A stretch of DNA of 64,000 nt from Desmodus rotundus (GCF_022682495.2 NC_071390.1:167797220-167861219); one strand, 5' to 3'. Shown: positions 44,700 through 57,068, counted from the first letter of the stretch. Made by a program: numbers and translations. Notes: generated from the letters alone by a model not told the origin.

Positions 44700-45230
44700 A
44701 ACACTTTTTAAAAAATGTTCTCTAACATCTTTGTTGAAGTATGCTCAATGTTCAATAAAATAAAGTCACCTGTTTTAAGTGTACAAGTCAGCGATTTTTT
44801 GTAAATACATAGTTGTGTACTATTACCATTATCCAAATTTATAATGTTTTCATCACCCCAGAAAGATTCCTCATGTCAATTTGCAGTCAATCTCCAGTCC
44901 CACCCTTAGCCCCAGGTGACCACTAATGTACTTTTGGCCTCTATAGATTTGTCATTTCTGTATTTTTTATACAAGGGAATCACAGACGATGTGAGTTTTG
45001 CTTCCTTCATGTAGCATACTATTTTGTAGTTTCATCCAAGTTGCATTACGTGTCAGTAGATTTTGTCTTTTTATCGCTGAATGGATTTCCATTGGATGGA
45101 CACACCACATTTTGTGTTACCACTTACTAGTTAGTGGATATTTGCATTTAGTTTTGCTTTTTGATTCCTATGCTGCTATGGCCATCTGTGTACACATTTT
45201 GTGTGGACATATGATGAAAGCAGTGACCTT
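44700..45230 (-). repeat. Old L1 (L1M-type) 3' fragment
   Basis: Antisense L1M 3' end in order: 'cacctgttttaagtgtacaagtcagcgatttttt', 'ttcatcaccccagaaagattcctc', 'ccccaggtgaccactaatgtac', 'atgtagcatactattttgtagtttcatccaagttgc', 'tttttatcgctgaatggatttcc', 'gacacaccacattttgtg', 'catctgtgtacacattttgtgtggacatatg'. Very clear despite divergence. Confidence 0.9.
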
Positions 45231-45544
45231 GGCTCTGTGTGGGAGAGAGGAGGACAGAGATGAATGAGAAATGAATTTCGCATGTATTTCTGAATTTCCC
45301 ATTTAGTACCTAAGTAAGAAACAAAAGAAACCTGTGTTGTGATCATCACCTTTAATATGTAATATGTGGTATTTTCTACACCAAAGTCAGTCTTCAAAAG
45401 ACATACTGTTACAAAGTTTATAATACCATAAATGTGGAATGCCCTGTACATATCATGAATTAACCTTTTTATAGAGGTGGTGCATAAGCCTTTTATAAAT
45501 ATGACTAGTTCATGAAATAGAAAGTTTTGCTTGGGAGCTAAGAA
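45231..45544. other. Unassigned AT-rich stretch
   Basis: Between the L1M fragment and an L2. The minus-strand frame of 125 codons here (45176-45553) runs partly through the L1M and has no domain. Confidence 0.4.
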
Positions 45545-46078
45545 TTCATTCATTCATAAATTTATATGAATTTAGTGACACATGTCAGTCACATTTCTGG
45601 ATGCTGGGAGTATAGCAATGAGGAAAAAACCCTGGCTTCACAGAGATTATACCCTAGAGGGGGAAGTAAGGCAATAAAAAAAACTAAAAAATAGTTGTGA
45701 GATGGTGGTAAATGCTGTAGAGAAATTGAAGCATTAAGGAGGATAGAGTACTGGGGATGGAGATGGGAATGGAAAAATTTAAGTGTATAGTCAGGGAAAG
45801 CTTCACTGAGGAGGAGACACGTGGGCAAAGACATAAAGAAGGTGAAGAAGAAAGTCATGTGAGCATGTGGCAGAGGAGCATTCCAGGAAGAGGAATGGGC
45901 AAGTGCAAAGGCCCTGAGGCAGGAGTGTGCACAGAGGGCAGAGGGCACAAGCAACAGTGAGGAGGTCAGATGGCGGGATCAAGCAGGGACAATGATGACT
46001 TCAGACCATGCCTTGAAAGGTAGTGTGGTCCTTGTCCCAAGGAGAGGCTGAAGGAGCCCTTGACAGGGATGCTATGGT
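45545..46078 (-). repeat. L2 LINE, long 3' fragment
   Basis: Antisense L2 over about 530 bp: 'attcattcattcataaatttatatgaat', 'ctggatgctgggagtatagcaatgagg', 'ggctagtcagggaaagcttcactgaggaggagac'-type block near 45790, 'agcattccaggaagaggaatgggcaagtgcaaaggccctgaggcagg' near 45878. The coding-derived part is frame-broken. One of the best-preserved L2 copies here. Confidence 0.92.
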
Positions 46079-46984
46079 GATGGATCAGGTGTCAAATTAT
46101 CAGAGGGATACACCAGCTTTTCAGGTCCCCTGCAAAATTGAGACAGTACCATGATTCTTTGAGACTGAAAATGGCTGTTCTGTACTAAGCAGATGGGATG
46201 TCAGAGGGATGCAGTCTGAGCCAGGAGGCCCCCACTCTGTCAATGAGCCGATGGGATATTGCCTGCCATTTGCTGTAGGGGGAGATGTGAAGGGAACAGG
46301 CTCAGAGGAGTGCAGCCCAACATCCCATTTCATCAACTAGCATCTTACTCGGGTCTCCTCCCTGCCCTGGCATTGCAATGTAGTTCGATTTAAAAATCAA
46401 GAATTCTTTTTTCCCCTCAGTAGATTATACCCTCTTGGTGTGTAGGTAGGAGGGAACATAATTTAGTTTGTGAGGCCCCAACAGGTACTTTATAGCACAT
46501 TAATGTCCACTTAGCTGCCACATGGATTTCTCCATCAATAGCCAATGCATTTAAAGTTGCGGTTTTAGGATCTCTTGCACACTGGGTACAGACACTCCAG
46601 CTGAGGCCTCCCCCAACTGTGAGTGACTGCGTTTTCCCCTTTACCACCACTTAGTAGATGATTGTTGGGGCTGGAGTCAGATAGCACAGGTGGTACCACC
46701 TGCCACACTTCTTTACTTCTAAAGCTTTCCTTGTTTCAAATTTAGCAGCTGTTGCCTCAAGTCTTACTAGTTGCTCAGTATTCAGGAAGGATGGCCCACA
46801 GATTGTGGAGGATCTCACAATTTTTAAATATTTGCTGTAAAACATCTAGGTGGCTGGAGCTTTTGGGCTGCCATCGGTGGTCAGCGTGCAGAAGTCATAG
46901 TTAAGTGTGTTTGTTTACAATGAACGAAGGCCTATTCTTTGATCATGTGAAATGGTCTGTGTGCTGTGTATATGGCTTTGGTGC
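46079..46984. other. Unassigned non-coding stretch
   Basis: No repeat is recognised. The frames on the minus strand (46121-46336, 46417-46650, 46651-46845) have no domain. The DNA has mixed complexity and could be unique. Confidence 0.4.
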
Positions 46985-48115
46985 ACAGAGGTCATTTTTA
47001 AAAAAATAAACATTTAGTGTTAGAACAGTTTTAGATTTACAAAACCATTGCAAAGAGAATCCAGAGCTTCTATATACCCTTCACTTAGTTTCCCCTATTA
47101 TTAATGTTTTACAGGACATTAGTAAAGTGCATTTGTTACAACTAATGAACCAATATTGATACTTCACTATTAACTAAAGTTCATACTTTATTGAGCTTTC
47201 CTTAATTTCATATCTAATGTCCTATTTTTGTTGTTTTAGGATCCTATCCACAATCCTATAATTGCATTTGATTTTCAAGTCTGCCTAGGTTCCTCCTGGC
47301 TGTGAGGGTTTCTCAGACTTGCTCTGTTTGCGATGACCATGACAATGTGGGGGACGACTGGTCAGGCATTTTGTAGGATGGCCTTCAACTGGGGGACTTG
47401 TCTGATTTTTTTCTCATGATTAGATCAGGCTTATGGGCCTTTGGAAGACCACAGAAGTAAAGTTCCATTTTCATAATATCATATCAAGGGGACATAGTAT
47501 CAACATGACTTACCACTGTTGATGTTGACCTTTATCATCTGGTTGACATAGTATTTGTTAGGGTTCTCCACTGTAAAGTCATCCTTTTATTTTCCTTACT
47601 GTACTCTTGGGGAGGAGATTATGTATAACCCACACTTAAAAAGTTGAAGTTTTACTACACCTGCTTGAGGGCAGCATATGTACAGAAATTATTTGAAATT
47701 TTGCTGCATGGGAGATTGCATCTCCTTTCTCTCATTTGCTTATTTATTCAAATCATTTACTTACATCATTATGGACTCATGGATATTTTATACTTCAAAT
47801 TATAACCCAGTCTTACATTACTTATCTTGTTCCAGCTTTGGCAGTTGGAAGCAATTTCAGATGGCTCCTGGCTCCCTTCAACATGCTTCTATTGTTATAT
47901 ATGTATGTGTGTGTACTTGTGTGTGTGTGAGGGGCAGGGAGAAGGGGAGGTGTGGAGGGAGGTGGAGAGAGAGAGAAAGAGGGATCCTTTTCTGTCACAA
48001 TGCTCCAGGGTCATTTTGTATATTTCTTGTCCCAGTCCAAGAATTAGCCATTTCTGCAAGGATCCTGGGCTCCTTTTATTGGAGAAGGGAATTAGAAACA
48101 AAAAATTAAGCAATA
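46985..48115. repeat. Old L1M-like block with a TG/GA microsatellite
   Basis: 'gttttagatttacaaaaccattgcaaagagaatccagag', 'atacccttcacttagtttcccctattattaatgtttt', 'ctatccacaatcctataattgcatttg', 'gactggtcaggcattttgtaggatgg', 'atcaacatgacttaccactgttgatgttgacctttatc' and 'tccagctttggcagttggaagcaatttcagatggctcctgg' follow a long old mammalian repeat I associate with L1M non-coding sequence. A (TG)n then (GA)n tract lies at 47898-47980. The 143-codon frame at 47678-48109 is part of this repeat and is not a gene. Confidence 0.65.
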
Positions 48116-48199
48116 GGAGTGCTCAATGTTACTGGCTTGTTATTGCTGCTGTACCTGGAGAGGTTATCTGTAGCACAACATATTTTGAGAAAACAAAGT

Positions 48200-48442
48200 T
48201 GTAACTTGATGGAAGGAGCTCTGAACTAGAAGCTGATCTTTGGGGCACTCACCTGCCCTCATCCATGTAACTGTGTGTGCCATTGTGAGCAAGCTACTTC
48301 ACCTGTGAGCCCCAGTTTTCTCTGTGATATGTAACATGGGGACCTTGGTATCCTGCCCACCTCATTTATGGGGTTGCAACAGAGACCCAGAGAGTTCATA
48401 TCATTTCAACATATTTTGTGAATTGAAAGTTTCTATACAAAG
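48200..48442 (+). repeat. MIR SINE
   Basis: Sense MIR: 'ggaaggagctctgaactagaagctgatc', 'gccattgtgagcaagctacttcacctgtgagccccagttttctctgtgatatg', 'catggggaccttggtatcctgcccacctcatttatggggttgcaacagag'. Confidence 0.75.
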
Positions 48443-50885
48443 ATTTGTTTTATTTTCATGATCCAAATCCTATTGTGTATATGTAATGCCTTGTTGTCAT
48501 AATTTTAGTTTGACCAAATTTCATGCATTTTTAAGTACAGGATCCTAAATACCAACATTTAGTTATTTTTAAAATGAAAAATATGTTATTTTTAATCTTA
48601 GAGTTTATTTGGTAATATAGCCATCAGACATTTTTGTTGTCAAAACACTTTTGAATATTTTGCTTAAATATTCAATATTATATTATTATTTGCTTAAATA
48701 TTCAATAATTATAATTATTTCTCTTTCTTCAAATGCCTCCATATTTTTAGAGGTTTACAAAGGAGCCAGGCAAATCGGATACTCATCAAGAGGCAATTGG
48801 GGTTACTCCTAGTAGTTGTGTCAGAGCAGCTTGGAGGGACTTCAGACCTGCCCCTCTGCAGGCTCCTCTCCCACAGCAAATGAACATGCTAAGTCGAAAC
48901 AGCGCACTTACAGTGCAAAATGTCACATTGAGACAGGTCCCCTCAGGCCCCTATTCCAACCTGCTTGCCCAACCCTCTTCCCTTGATAGAAATCCTGGGT
49001 CTTCACTGTGTTTACCAGAGGCTTATTTATTTACCCTCCCATAGGTTCCCTAGGCACAAAGCAAAGACTAAGTCATGTTTTGCCCACGGATTACAAGCTA
49101 TGAAGGATGTGCATTGTATGCAATGTGGCAGAGCTCTCAGTAATTTTAAAGCAGATTCTCCAAGGAGGCTAACTAGAAAGGGTACAACAAAATCAAATTG
49201 CCCCTTTTCTATCTGATGTCCCTGGCGTAAACCAACTAAATGTATATATATATACCAACTAGATATATATGCCATCTAGTTGCTGTCAGTCTCTAGGCAT
49301 TGCTCCCCAGCCTGGTGACCCTGCAGAATAACCCCAGCTGTGGGCTATAAATATGGAAGTGATGTAGAAGAGGCAGTGACCTGTCTCAACATGAAGGGAC
49401 ACACATTTTGCTGGTGCTGCGGTGTTTGCGCTGATTACTGGAATTTTAAAACATGGTCTCTCATAGAGAAAAAATATGCCTGCTCTGTCCCCACAACCAG
49501 CGATACTGAGACTTTGCTTCTGCCCCAGTGCCGGGGCAACTTTGCTGCTGTCCGACTCAATGCTGTTTCCTCCGCACGGAGCTCAGCTCACTCATAATAC
49601 CTGATTAAGTCAGTTTCTTTGTCTTTCCTTCTAATTAAGAGTGAGTATCAGAGACAGGAAAGAAAGAAACATGCAAGGAAGGTAGTCACCTATTGTACTG
49701 TGGAGACAATACAAAGGTCCTTACGGAAAATGAGAATTATTTTGTTGCAATTGGATTTTCGTTTTGCTGTAGATGAACTAGCCTAAGGTGGAATGACCAG
49801 GAAAGACAGGGCAGGGCAGTGGAAATCCAGACTGCTTGAAAATATGTTTATGTAAGTGAAGAGTCATGGCATTCCAAGTCTGATGTAGGAAGGAGGCCTT
49901 CTCACTGGTTTGGGAAGAGCTTCCTATGGGCTGTTCATCTTAAACACAGCCTAGCAGAGTACTGCTTAATGAGAGCAATGCAGATCCCAAGTTCAATTTT
50001 GTTTCTAAGTAGCTAAAGCACATATTTAACTTTGAACTGTAAGTATGAATCAGGAACATGATTGGCTAATGTTTGACTTCCAGTTGGCCTAATGAGATTT
50101 TATGAATATCAACATTACTACGGCATTATAATGTATTTGCTGGCTTTCTGTGACAGTGAAAAAATATTGCTGTCTCTTAGTCTAATAACTTGGTTTCATA
50201 ACACCACAGTAATTATTCCAATTTCCCTTTGGTGAGTGTGGGACAACTGCCTCTTAAGTTTTGGAAAGGTCAGCATATTTTTTTAATTGATGCTTAGTTT
50301 GACTACATCTAGTGTCAGTCAACTGTTGTTAATAGGCTCTATTATAACACAAAAGTGCTGATATTTTAAATGGAGTTGGTGAACCCCAACAGGGCTGTGT
50401 ATTCAGGACTACTCTGCAAGGTAGCATTAGTCATTCAGCAACGGTACCGAATTTATGTTGTTAAATTCATTTCAGCCATTGAAACTTGACAACTAATTTT
50501 GGATAAGAATGATTGGAATTGATAAACTCTCTTATTTTTGGAAGTAGCTGTTTTTCAAAACAAATCTTTTATCTAGTATGGCACGTAATTTAGTGGAAGC
50601 ATATACAAATTGGCATTGCTGTTGATCATGGGGGTGGGAAAGCATTCAAATCATTAGATCCTGTATTTTTCAGGTCAAAATGAAGAATATTGTGTGAGGG
50701 CCACAATGCTCATCCAAAACAATATACATTTGACAATAGTTTGTAAAATATTATTTTTTTGAAAGGGAGATGGAAAAAAAAACACACTTGGTGTCTGTTT
50801 TCCATAAATCTGACATTTCATTAGAAGAAAACAAAACCCTCGGACATTTCTGGCATGGCATAAGACTCCAATAAGAAGGAAATAA
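48443..50885. other. Unassigned 2.4-kb stretch with small internal repeats
   Basis: 48661-48720 has a 30-bp direct repeat unit ('tgcttaaatattcaata' at 48661-48677 and 48691-48707). 49236-49282 has AT-rich direct copies of a 'ccaacta..atatata' unit and an inverted pair caactagat/atctagttg (49256-49264, 49274-49282). From 49990 to 50720 the sequence is AT-rich and free of repeats I recognise. No exon is seen. Confidence 0.45.
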
Positions 50886-51686
50886 GGAGAGATCCAAGAT
50901 GGCAGAGGAGAAAGTGGAAGCTACACTAACCTTCTCCCAGGACCAATCTGGAATTACAACTAAATTATAGAGAAGTCATCCAGAATAACCAACCAAACAC
51001 TAGCTGGAGAGAAGCCTTACAACCACAGACAGAGAGAAGAAAACACTTCAGTACAACATGACTGGTAGGGAATGTGGAGGAGACGTGAGAGGGCTGCCTG
51101 GGTGCACACAGCTGGCAGCTGAAGTTTGGAGGGATATTTCAGTGGGTAGAGGGTTCACCCTGATAAGTGTGGGGTCTCAACTCCAAGCTGGCCTCCCCAG
51201 CCTATAGCACAAGAGCCAGGAAGAAACCCAGGTAACATCCAGCTGTGAAAAGCAGCAGGGTTTCTGTTTGCCAGGGAGAGATGGCTGGAGATGTAGAGAG
51301 CCTCTTAAAGGGCCAGTGCACAAAATTTCATTTTCAGCTACTTACCCTGGGCTCTGGGAGAGGGAGGGCAGAGTGGACGAGAGAAACTTGAGGAGAGCCT
51401 GGGGCTAGTGGCTCTGTGGAGAAAACTGAAGGGGAAAAACAGCCACCAGGATCCCTATGCTGAGTCATTCCTCATTATGCAGAAGCCATCTTTCTCTGAC
51501 AAAGCACTGGTCTCCAAGAGGCATCAACCTGAGGGAAGCAATAGCCCTGCCCACTGGAATTTCTCTGCCCCACCCTGTGGTACTTAGGTTGGACTGCTGA
51601 TTACAGCTTTATTAGATTAACAACTGATTAGTTTAATGCTTGATTAATTTAACACCTAAGGTGGAAAATATAAAGAAGCAGCCAAA
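50886..51686 (+). promoter_or_regulatory. L1 5' UTR (internal promoter region, decayed)
   Basis: The 800 bp before ORF1 has higher GC than the neighbourhood and starts with the L1-typical 'gatccaagatggcag' stretch, close to the YY1-site-containing 5' ends of other L1s ('ccaagatggc'). In active elements this region drives polymerase II transcription. Activity here is unknown and unlikely. Confidence 0.6.
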
Positions 51687-52257
51687 ATGGGAAGACAAAG
51701 AAACAGACCCCAAATGAAAGAACAAGAGGATTCTCCAGAACTAGATGAAATGGAAGCAAAATGAAATGTAACAACATCTGCATCATGGGAATACCAGAAG
51801 AAAAATAGAGTGAGCAAGGGATTGAGAACATATTTGAAGAAATAATGAACAAAAACTTTCCTAATCTGGTGATGGAAAATGTCACACAAGTCCAGGAAGC
51901 TCAGAAAGTCTCAAGCAAGTTGGACCCAAAGAGACCCACACTGAGACACATCATAATTAAAATGACAAGGCTTAAAGACAAGGAGAGAATCCTTAAAGCC
52001 ACAAGATAAAAGCAGATAATTACCTACAAAGGTAAGGAGCACTGGATTACTCAACAGAAACATTTCAGGCCAGAAGGGTGTGGTGTGAAATATTCAAGGT
52101 GATGAAAAGCAAGGACCTACAACCCAGGCTATTTTACCTAGTGAAGCTGTCATTTAAAATTGAAGGACAAATAAGGAGCTTCCCAGACAAGAAAAAGCTA
52201 AAGGAGTATGTTAACACCAAAGCAGTACTGCACCAAATGTTTAAGGGCTTGCTTTAA
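51687..52257 (+). pseudogene. L1 ORF1 pseudogene lacking the coiled-coil region
   Basis: ORF1 encodes the L1 RNA-binding chaperone. The start reads M-G-R-Q-R-N-R-P-Q and continues to residue 25, ending in a stop at 51762-51764. Directly after it, in another frame, comes the RRM-type sequence N-N-I-C-I-M-G-I-P-E, then 'RPTLRHIIIKM' (about 51932-51964), then the C-terminal domain through to a stop at 52255-52257. The coiled coil normally between start and RRM (roughly 100 residues or more in mammals) is absent, so about 300-400 bp are missing. Further stops follow in the RRM and C-terminal part. Confidence 0.8.
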
Positions 52258-52287
52258 GAAGAAGGAGAAAAACAGAACAATAATAAA

Positions 52288-55200
52288 ATGTCACTACATA
52301 GATATCTATCAATAATTGCCTTAAATATAAATGGCTTAAATGCTCTGACTATAAGACATAGGGTAGCTGAATGGATAAGAAAACAAGACCCATATATATT
52401 CTGCCTCCAAGAGACCCATCTCAGATCAAAAGATACACACAGACTAAAAGTAAAGGGTTGGAAAAAGATATTTCATACAAATGGAAAAGAAAAATAGCTG
52501 GACTTTTATCCAACAAAATAATATTGGCAATACTTATATCCTACAAAATAGATTTTAAAACCAAGGCTATACTAAGAGACAAAGAAATACACTACATAAT
52601 GGTAAAGGGGACAATCCAACAAGAGGATATAACCCTAGTAAACATCTATGCACCAAATGTAACAACACCTAAATAAGTAAAGCAAATCTTGATGCACATA
52701 AAAGGAGAATTCAACAGAAATACATTCATATTTGGGGATTTTAACACCCCACTGGCTTCAATGGATAGGTCTTTCAGGCAGAAAATCAACAAGGAGACAG
52801 TGGCCTTAAATGACACACTAGATCAAATGGATTTAATTGATATCTTAACAGCATTTCACCCCAAAGCAGCAGAATATACATAATTTTCAAGTGCAAATGG
52901 AACATTTTATAGGATAGACCACATATTAGGACAGAAAACAAGTCTCAGTAAATTTAAGAAGATTGAAATCATATCGAGCATCTTCTTTGACCACAATGCA
53001 ATGAAACTAGAAATCAATCACAAGAAGAACACTGAAAAACATACAGAGACATGGAAGCTAAATAACTGTTATTAAACAATGAATGGGTCAGTAGCAAGGT
53101 CCAGGAAGAAATCAAAAGATACCTTGAAACAAATGCAAATGAGAACACAACAACCCAAAATATGTGGGACATAGGGGAAGCAATCCTGACAAGGAAATTC
53201 ATAGCATTACAGGCCTACCTGTTAAAAAAAAAAAAGGGAAGAAAGAAGAAAGAAAAGAAAAGAAAAAGCTCAAATAAACAATCTAACTTCACACTTAAAT
53301 GAAATTGAAAAAGAACAACAAACAAAGCCCAAGGTGAGTACAAGGAAGGAAATAATAAAGATCAGAGCAAAAAAAGAAAAAAAGAAATAGAGTGTAAAAA
53401 AATGATACAAAAGATCAATGAATCCAAGAGCTAGTTCTTTGAAAAGATAAACCAGATTGACAAACTTTTAACCAGACTCATCAAGAAAAAAAGAGAAAGG
53501 ACCCAAATAAATAAAATCAGATATGAAAGCAGAGAAAAAACAACTGACACCAAAGAAATACAAAAGATTGTAAGAAAATATTATGAATGATTATATGCCA
53601 ACAAACTGAACAACCTGGACAAAATAGATGAATTCCTGAAAACATACAATCTTCTAAAAATAAATCAGGAAGAATCAGAGAATTTTGATAGACAGATCAC
53701 ACCTGATGAAATTGAAGGTGTAATAAAAAAAAAATCCCAACAAACAAAAGTCCTGGACCATATGGCTTCACAGGTGAATTTGACCAAACATTCCGAGTAG
53801 CACTAACACCTCTTCTTCTCAAACTATTTCATAAAATTCAGGAGGAGGGAAGGCTCCCAAACTAATTGTATGTGGCCAGCATTATCCTAATTCCAAAACC
53901 AGATAAAGACACTGCAAAGAAAGAAAATTATAGGCCAATATCCCTGATGAACATAGATGCTAAAATCTTCAACAAAATATTAGCAAACTGAATACAACAA
54001 TGGATCAGAAAGATCATATACCATGATCAAGTGGGATTTATTCTGGGAATGCAAGGTTGGTACAACATTTGCAAATCAATAAATGTGATTCACCACATAA
54101 ACAAAATGAAGGATAAAAACCTCATGATCATATAAATAGATGTAGAAAAAGCTTTTGATAAAATCCAGCAACTATTTATGATCAAAACTCTCAGCAGAGT
54201 GGGAATAGAGGGAACATACCTAAACATAATAAGGGCCATATATGACAAACCCACTGCCAGCATCATACTCAATGGGCAAAAACTATAATCATTCCCTATA
54301 AGATCAGGAACAAGACAGGGTTGTTTCCTTTCACCTCTCTTATTCAACATAGTACCAGAAGTCCTAGACACAGTAATCAGAGAATAAGAAAAAATAAAAG
54401 GCATCCAAATTGGAAAGGAAGAAGTAAAACTGTGTTTATTTGCAGATGAGATGATACTGTACATAGAGAACCCCAAAGATTCCACCAAGAAACTACTAGA
54501 ACTGATAAATTTACTGAATGAATTCAGTAAAATAGCAGGAGACAAAATTAATATCCAGAAATCAGTTGTATTTTTATATGTCAATAACGAACTAACAGAA
54601 AGGGAAATTAAGAAAACAATCTCATTTACAATAGCTTCAAAAAGAATAAAATACCTATGAATAAACTTAACCAAGGAGGTAAAAGACCTAAACACAGAAA
54701 ATTATAAGACACTGAAGAAAGAAATTGAAGAAGATACAAATAAATGGAAGCACATACCATTTTCATGGATAGGAAGAATTAACATTAAAATGTCCATACT
54801 ACCCAAAACAATCTATAGATTCAACAGAATTCCTCTCAAGATTCCAATGAAGCATTTTCAGAACTAGAACAAATATTTTGAAAATTTATATGGAACTACA
54901 AAAGGCCCCACATAAAAACAGTGATCCTGAGAAAGAAGAATGAAGTTGGAGGCATCATGCTACTTAATATCAAACTATATTACAAGGTCATAGTAATCAA
55001 AATGGCCTGGTACTGGCAATAAAAACAGACACATAGATCAATGGAACAGAATAGAGAGCCCAAAATAAACCCACACCTTTATAGTCAATTAATGGTTGAC
55101 AGAGGAAACAAACACATACAATGGGCTAAAGAAAATTTATTCCATAAATGGAATTGGGAAAATTGGACAGGTACATGAAGAAAAATGAAACTAGACCAGC

Positions 55201-56128
55201 TTCTTACACCACACACAAGAATAAATTCAAAATGGATCAAAGACTTAAATTTTAGACCTGAAACAATAAAAATCCTAGAATAAAACATAGGCAGCAAAAT
55301 CTCAGACATTGCTCATAGATATTTTTTATCAGATATATTTCTCCAGGCAAGGGAAACAAAAGAAAAAATAAACAAAGGGGACTACAAAAAACTAAAAAGG
55401 TTTTGCACAGAAAAGGAAACCATCAACAAAATATAAAGACAACGTAAAGAATGGGAGAACATATTTGCTGATACAACTGATAAAAGGTGAATAATATCCA
55501 AAATTTATAAAGTACTTACAAAACTCAACACCAAAAAACCAAACAATCCAATTAAAAATTGGGCAAAGAACCTGAATAGACACTTCTCCAAAGAGGACAT
55601 ACAGATGGCCAGTAGACATATGAAAAGATGCTCAATGTTACTAATCATCAGAGAAATGTAAATTAAAACCACAATGAGATACCATCTCACACCTGTCAGA
55701 AAGGCTATCATCAATAAGTCAACAAACAACAAGTGCTGGCAAGAATGTGGAGAAAGGAGAACCGTTTTACACTGTTGGTGGGAATGCAGACTGGTGCAGC
55801 CACTGTGGAAAACAGTGTGGAGATACCTCAAAAAATTAAAAATGGAACTGCCTTTGACCCTGCAATCTCACTTCTGGGGATATATCCAAAGGAATGCAAA
55901 ACACTAATTCCAAAGAACACAAGCATCTCTATGTTCATTGCAGCATTATTTATAATTGCCAAGATATGGAAGCAGCCTAAGTGTCCATCAATAGATGAGT
56001 GGATAAAACAACTACGGGACATTTACACAATGAAATTCTACTTGGCCATAGAAAAGAAGAAAATTTTGCCCTTTGCAAGAGTATGGATGGACCTGGAGAA
56101 CATTATGCTAAATGAAATAAGCCAGTGA
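52288..56128 (+). pseudogene. L1 ORF2 pseudogene (endonuclease / reverse transcriptase)
   Basis: The ATG at 52288 opens 69 codons with endonuclease motifs 'LNINGLN' and 'QETH'. After a frameshift come 'VNIYAPN' (about 52647) and 'GDFN' (about 52735), then 'RIDHILG' near 52915. The reverse transcriptase follows: 'NYRPISLMN' near 53929, 'TRQGC' near 54310, and the catalytic block, which reads F-A-D-E (54439-54450) instead of FADD. The C-terminal part ends in 'LNEISQ' and a stop at 56126-56128. The span of about 3.84 kb equals a full ORF2, so damage is by point changes and small indels. The 201-codon minus-strand frame at 54090-54695 is only antisense to this. Confidence 0.92.
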
Positions 56129-56439
56129 GAGGAAGACAAATGCCATATGATTTCACTCACATGTGGAATCTAATGAACAAACTGAACTAACAAGGAAAAC
56201 AGAGACAGACTCATAGATGGAGAGCAGGCTGACAGCTAGCGGTGGGGGGGAGGGTTAGGGGGTGGAGGGACTGACCAAAAAGTTAAAAGGACTCATGGTC
56301 ATGGACAACAGTATGGTGATTGCTGGAGGGAAGGGGGTATAAAAAGATTAAATGATAATGGAAAAATACATAATAAAGATTAAATTTAAAAAAAGAAAGA
56401 AAGAAGAAAAGACTTCTTCCTACATGCCTTCTCCAATAG

Positions 56440-56628
56440 GAAACGCTCTTTACCTATGTATCCCACTTAATCTTTGCAAGTACTCTGGGAGGTAGCTAAT
56501 ATTAGCCTCATTTTACAGCTAAACAAATAGCTTTGGTGAGGTCAAATTACTTGCCCAAGACCAATTGCTGGAATATAGCTGAGCTGGAGCTCACACCCAA
56601 ATGGGCCTGGCTCCAAAGTCTATTTCTT
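56440..56628 (-). repeat. MIR SINE fragment
   Basis: 'ctatgtatcccacttaatctttgcaagtactctgggaggtagctaatattagcctcattttacagc', 'gaggtcaaattacttgcccaagacc', 'gagctggagctcacaccc' follow antisense MIR. It begins about 30 bp after the L1 tail. Confidence 0.85.
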
Positions 56629-56944
56629 TTCATTAAAATGGAAGCTTCATGCGAAAATGGGTCATATCATTTTTGCTCACCTCTGTGTCTCCCAGTGCAG
56701 ATGCAGTGAATGGCACTTGGTGACATGATAGCTCCCTGCCAATCCCTTCCAGGACCTTCAAATTTACCATTTGAACCTCTGCACACTTTCTTTTCCCCTT
56801 AGCTTCTCCTTCATATTTTATTCCCCAGTTAAATCAAAAGCCCCTTGCCTTATAATTTGCTGTCTGTCCTGTGCCATTCCCCTTTCTAATAATCCTCTCC
56901 TGATATTTCACTGCATTCCCACAAATGGGATAAGTCCTGTAAGC
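56629..56944. other. Unassigned, possibly L2-derived
   Basis: The pyrimidine-rich part 56740-56930 loosely resembles sense L2 ('aacctctgcacactttc..ctgtgccattccc') but without enough ordered blocks to call. Confidence 0.35.
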
Positions 56945-57068
56945 TCCATTTTCAGGTGACAAAGCTGAGGATCAGGGGAGTTAGGTGGTTTCCCATGGGT
57001 TCACATCTTGTGTGGTTTGGTCTTGGTATCAGATTTCAGATGTGCCCTACTCTGAAACCCCGGCTCCA
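56945..57068 (-). repeat. MIR SINE fragment
   Basis: 'ctccattttcaggtgacaaagctgaggatcaggggagttaggtgg' is the antisense MIR core ('ccattttacagatgaggaaactgaggcacagagaggttaag'). Confidence 0.65.

Larger units (their letters stand above)
50886..56411 (+). mobile_element. Nearly full-length L1 retrotransposon, inactivated
   Basis: All L1 parts are in order: 5' UTR beginning 'ggagagatccaagatggcag' (50886-51686), internally deleted ORF1 (51687-52257), ORF2 (52288 to about 56128), 3' UTR with a G-rich segment (56240-56280) and an A-rich tail (56383-56411). Total 5.5 kb against about 6-7 kb for intact mammalian L1. The presence of the 5' end shows it was not 5'-truncated at insertion. Many frameshifts and stops rule out activity. 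A target-site duplication could not be fixed with confidence because both flanks are purine-rich. Confidence 0.93.

Noticed and set aside
47678..48109. 143-codon plus-strand frame with cysteine/valine-rich stretch
   Set aside because: It lies in an old interspersed repeat, and the Cys/Val part is encoded by a (TG)n microsatellite.
48661..48720. Short direct repeats as a CRISPR array
   Set aside because: Only two AT-rich copies, no regular spacers, and the genome is clearly mammalian.
50820..50886. Target-site duplication of the long L1
   Set aside because: Purine-rich similarity between the left flank and the A-rich tail on the right gives several weak alternatives; none is convincing.
54090..54695. 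Longest open frame of the window (201 codons, minus strand)
   Set aside because: It is exactly antisense to the L1 reverse-transcriptase region, whose A-rich sense strand leaves the complement free of stops.
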